From contig NZ_CP019333.1 in assembly GCF_002163875.1 (NCBI RefSeq), forward strand, positions 874,864-938,863: a DNA stretch of 64,000 bases, given 5' to 3'. The position numbers and the translations under genes are program-made. Source of the DNA: Gilvibacter sp. SZ-19 (GTDB lineage: Bacteria; Bacteroidota; Bacteroidia; Flavobacteriales; Flavobacteriaceae). Below are positions 61,765-64,000 of this stretch, piece by piece (positions within the stretch are counted from its first letter, which is position 1; each line of letters begins with the position of its first letter). The notes beneath the pieces are model-generated. The model worked only from the letters and a program-made list of their open reading frames with translations, had not been told where the DNA came from and made no database searches.

Positions 61765-62799
61765 CTAGAATTCGTCCATTTCGCCGCAGATCGGCGTCTC
61801 GAATCTAGATTTGAGTTCTTCTCTTGGCACGCAGGCTCCCAAAAGATACATCAGCTTAGCCAAAGCGGCCTCGGTAGTGATGTCTCCGCCAGAGATCACT
61901 CCTGCATTCCTGAGTCCTACAGAAGTTGCATATTGCCCCATGGCAACACTTCCGCCAGAACATTGCGTCACATTCACCACAGGGATCCCTTGGGCAATTA
62001 ATTGCTTTATGCTATCCAACAGCCAGGGAGCTGTCGGGGCGTTTCCAGCGCCAAAGGTCTCTATAATGACTCCCTTTAGACCAGCAGCAGCCGTCATGGC
62101 CTCGAATACCTCCGCAGTTAAACCCGGAAACAATTTTATCAATGCAATCTGCTGCTCAAGAGCCGTGCAAACTTCTAGTGTTGCGCTACTATCATACGGC
62201 AACAAAGCTGCATCATTGAATTCTAAATGCACTCCACTCTCTACCAGAGACGGATAGTTCAAAGAAGCAAAAGCCTCAAAATGCTCGGCATTGATCTTGG
62301 TAGATCTATTGGCCCGCAATAGCTTATACTCAAAATACAGGCCAACCTCGCATACCCGCGGGCGACCTTCCTTTTGCGCCGAGGCGATCTCTATAGAAGT
62401 GATCAAATTCTCTTTGGCATCTGTTCGCAGATCTCCAACCGGCAATTGCGAGCCGGTGAGTATGATAGGTTTGTTTAGCCCTTGCAACATAAAGCTCAAG
62501 GCAGAACCCGTATAGGCCATAGTATCGCTACCGTGCAAGACAACAAAGCCGTCGTAATTGTCATAATGCCCGGCTATGATCTGCGCCAAGGTCAGCCAAT
62601 GCTCCGGATTCATATTGGAACTGTCTATGGGCTCGCTGGTGCTTACAGTTTCTATTTCACAAGAAAGCAACTGGAGTTCTGGAATGTGATCCAAGAGGGC
62701 GTCAAAATCGAAATTGGACAAGGCGCCAGATTCAAAATCCCGCATCATTCCAATGGTTCCCCCGGTATAGATCAGTAATATTTTTGGTGTTGCGCTCAC
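61765..62799 (-). CDS. ansA: L-asparaginase, type I
   Basis: 344 residues; hydrolyses asparagine to aspartate and ammonia. Catalytic threonines are in ILLIYTGGTIGMM (near residue 15) and HGSDTMAYTGSALSFML (near residue 92), with the conserved Lys segment GDLRTDAKENL near 125. No signal peptide, so the cytoplasmic type I form. It starts 9 bp after the TatD gene and is co-transcribed with it. Confidence 0.92.
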   Translation of the reverse strand: MSATPKILLIYTGGTIGMMRDFESGALSNFDFDALLDHIPELQLLSCEIETVSTSEPIDSSNMNPEHWLTLAQIIAGHYDNYDGFVVLHGSDTMAYTGSALSFMLQGLNKPIILTGSQLPVGDLRTDAKENLITSIEIASAQKEGRPRVCEVGLYFEYKLLRANRSTKINAEHFEAFASLNYPSLVESGVHLEFNDAALLPYDSSATLEVCTALEQQIALIKLFPGLTAEVFEAMTAAAGLKGVIIETFGAGNAPTAPWLLDSIKQLIAQGIPVVNVTQCSGGSVAMGQYATSVGLRNAGVISGGDITTEAALAKLMYLLGACVPREELKSRFETPICGEMDEF

Positions 62800-62808
62800 A
62801 GGATAAAC

Positions 62809-63588
62809 TTACGAATTCTCAAACAGCCTTTTGGCATTGGCCGTGGTTTGCGTTGCGATCTCTTGTTCACTCACCCCATAAATGTCTGCTAACTTTGCAC
62901 TGACCAAACGCAAATAAGAACTCTCATTGCGCTTCCCTCGGTGAGGAACTGGTGCTAAATATGGCGAATCGGTCTCCAATACTAAATGTTCCAAAGGAAT
63001 CTCAGCCAAGAACTTGTCTATCTTGCCATTCTTAAAGGTAGCCACCCCGCCTATTCCAAGCAACATACCAAAACCTATGGCACGATGTGCCTGTTCTAGC
63101 GTCCCTGTAAAACAGTGGAAAATTCCTCGTAAACGGTCGTGCTTCTCTTCTTCTAATACCGCAAAGATCTCATCGAAAGATTCGCGACAATGGATCACAA
63201 TTGGTAGATCCAACTTCTTGGCCAATTGAATTTGAGCTTTAAATGCCTCGATCTGTATGTCTAGCGTTGATTTGTCCCAATAAAGATCTATCCCGATCTC
63301 CCCCACTGCAGCAAAACTTCGCTTTTCAAATTGCTCGTATACATGCTGGAGCTCTTCCTGGTAATTCTCTTTAACCGAGGTGGGATGCAAACCCATCATT
63401 AAGCGGATTTTTCCTGGAAATTCTGCCTCCAATTCGTACATCCGCTGGGTGTAGGTACTGTCTATTGCAGGAATGTAGAATTCCGTGATACCAGCAGCTG
63501 TTGCGCGGGCTACCATAGCTGCACGATCATCGTCAAAATGGGCTACATAGAGGTGGGTATGAGTATCTATAAATTGCATTGGCTGCAA
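62809..63588 (-). CDS. TatD-family metal-dependent hydrolase (DNase)
   Basis: 259 residues with all TatD metal-site motifs: FIDTHTHLY, GEIGIDLYWDKS, IHCRESFDE, FHCFTGTLE and LETDSPYLAP. TatD proteins are magnesium-dependent 3'-5' exonucleases involved in DNA repair or degradation; several paralogues (YcfH, YjjV) exist and exact role cannot be assigned. Heads the TatD-asparaginase operon. Confidence 0.93.
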   Translation of the reverse strand: MQPMQFIDTHTHLYVAHFDDDRAAMVARATAAGITEFYIPAIDSTYTQRMYELEAEFPGKIRLMMGLHPTSVKENYQEELQHVYEQFEKRSFAAVGEIGIDLYWDKSTLDIQIEAFKAQIQLAKKLDLPIVIHCRESFDEIFAVLEEEKHDRLRGIFHCFTGTLEQAHRAIGFGMLLGIGGVATFKNGKIDKFLAEIPLEHLVLETDSPYLAPVPHRGKRNESSYLRLVSAKLADIYGVSEQEIATQTTANAKRLFENS

Positions 63589-63632
63589 AGCTAGTCCTTT
63601 TTATTGAGCTATCTTAGCTCAAAATTTGAGAT

Positions 63633-64000
63633 TTGAGCAGCCTGAGAAGCTTATTGGAAGATGCAGATTTTACCCGCCTCTCTTTAAAGAAAACCCTGAC
63701 TTTACATTACAAAGTACTCGCTAAGATCAACGGATGTACCTGTTGGTTAATAGTAGACACAGGGGCTTCGACCTCTTGTATAAACTTAGACGAAGCCGAG
63801 AATTTAAAGATGCAGTTCTCTGAGAGTGAGATCAAGGCCACAGGTGCCGGGGCCTCAGACCTACAAACACAGATCAGCGAAGGGAACGCGCTTAAACTAG
63901 GAGCTTGGAAACGCACAAATATGTCCTTTATAGTGATGGACCTCTCTCATGTCAATGCCGGATTAGCACAGGCAGGAGAAGATCCGATTATTGGAATTCT
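63633..64000 (+). CDS. Retropepsin-like aspartic protease, 5' part (runs off the window)
   Basis: A frame free of stops from 63633 to the window edge contains IVDTGASTSCINLDEAE, the D-T-G-A-S catalytic motif of retropepsin-like (clan AA) proteases, and later GEDPIIGI, which resembles the GIIG region of the family. Preceding in-frame stop is TGA 63627, so the start is probably TTG 63633 (product SSLRSLLEDADFTRL). There is no signal peptide. About 122 residues are visible; the family in Bacteroidota is ~140-150 residues, so only the end is missing. Confidence 0.85.
   Translation, partial: MSSLRSLLEDADFTRLSLKKTLTLHYKVLAKINGCTCWLIVDTGASTSCINLDEAENLKMQFSESEIKATGAGASDLQTQISEGNALKLGAWKRTNMSFIVMDLSHVNAGLAQAGEDPIIGI

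Overview
The window looks like chromosome of a member of the Flavobacteriaceae (Bacteroidota). Evidence visible in the sequence: Bacteroidota-type -7 promoter motifs (TAnnTTTG) ahead of several genes, a short primary sigma factor lacking region 1.1, paired ExbD proteins with a signal-peptide ExbB, a PorT-like protein, DUF5916, DUF5686 and DUF2723 proteins, a bacterial deoxyhypusine-synthase-like gene next to a short arginine decarboxylase, and frequent SusD-era style lipoproteins and Tat-exported enzymes. Coding density is high and most of the window is ordinary core genome, so exact genus cannot be given.

Layout. 1-1265: end of a universal stress protein, a small unknown protein, and a short MscS channel. 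1266-8585: a long structured leader followed by a seven-gene co-directional cluster: arginine decarboxylase, agmatinase, deoxyhypusine-synthase-like enzyme, acidic small protein, RMD1/YagE-type protein, an ATP-grasp-like protein and an AstE/AspA-type zinc deacylase. 8734-10576: primary sigma factor, a 50-residue basic ORF with its own terminator, and two small cysteine-containing proteins. 10676-14317 (minus): AraC regulator and an isoquinoline-oxidoreductase-like molybdenum enzyme pair. 14463-17168: DUF5916 outer-membrane protein and a secreted cupin. 17209-17593: tRNA-Gln followed by two degenerate echo units of its 3' end. 17759-23281: DUF2723 glycosyltransferase-like membrane protein, polysaccharide deacetylase, cysteine-less thioredoxin-fold protein, membrane metallophosphoesterase. 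23371-27291: GH92 mannosidase plus N4-GlcNAc-asparaginase, an N-glycan salvage pair. 27619-37089: a LytTR/HisKA_2 two-component system and two large tandem surface proteins with YadA-like repeats and S74 intramolecular chaperone ends. 37250-55181: core genes (polA, rplM-rpsI, rpsB-tsf, pyrH-frr, asnS, rpoN) interspersed with envelope proteins. 55176-58368 (minus): PorT-like protein and an ExbB/ExbD energy-transduction operon. 58587-61654: propeller lipoprotein, interspersed repeat, DUF2971 gene, a hairpin-rich 149-bp tandem array and tRNA-Ser; this is the accessory patch of the window. 61765-64000: TatD and L-asparaginase operon, and the start of a retropepsin-like protein running off the edge.

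How the genes work together. The polyamine cluster would turn arginine into agmatine and putrescine, then probably into a longer polyamine (homospermidine or similar) by the DHS-like enzyme; the downstream ATP-grasp and deacylase genes suggest a further amide-forming and amide-cleaving step that I cannot name. Its 5' leader folds on paper into a compact three-way junction with a pseudoknot, the best candidate here for an undescribed regulatory RNA. The second candidate is the hairpin-rich tandem array at 60.75-61.5 kb, in which copies differ by about 31-bp extensions that fall in predicted hairpins and preserve pairing.
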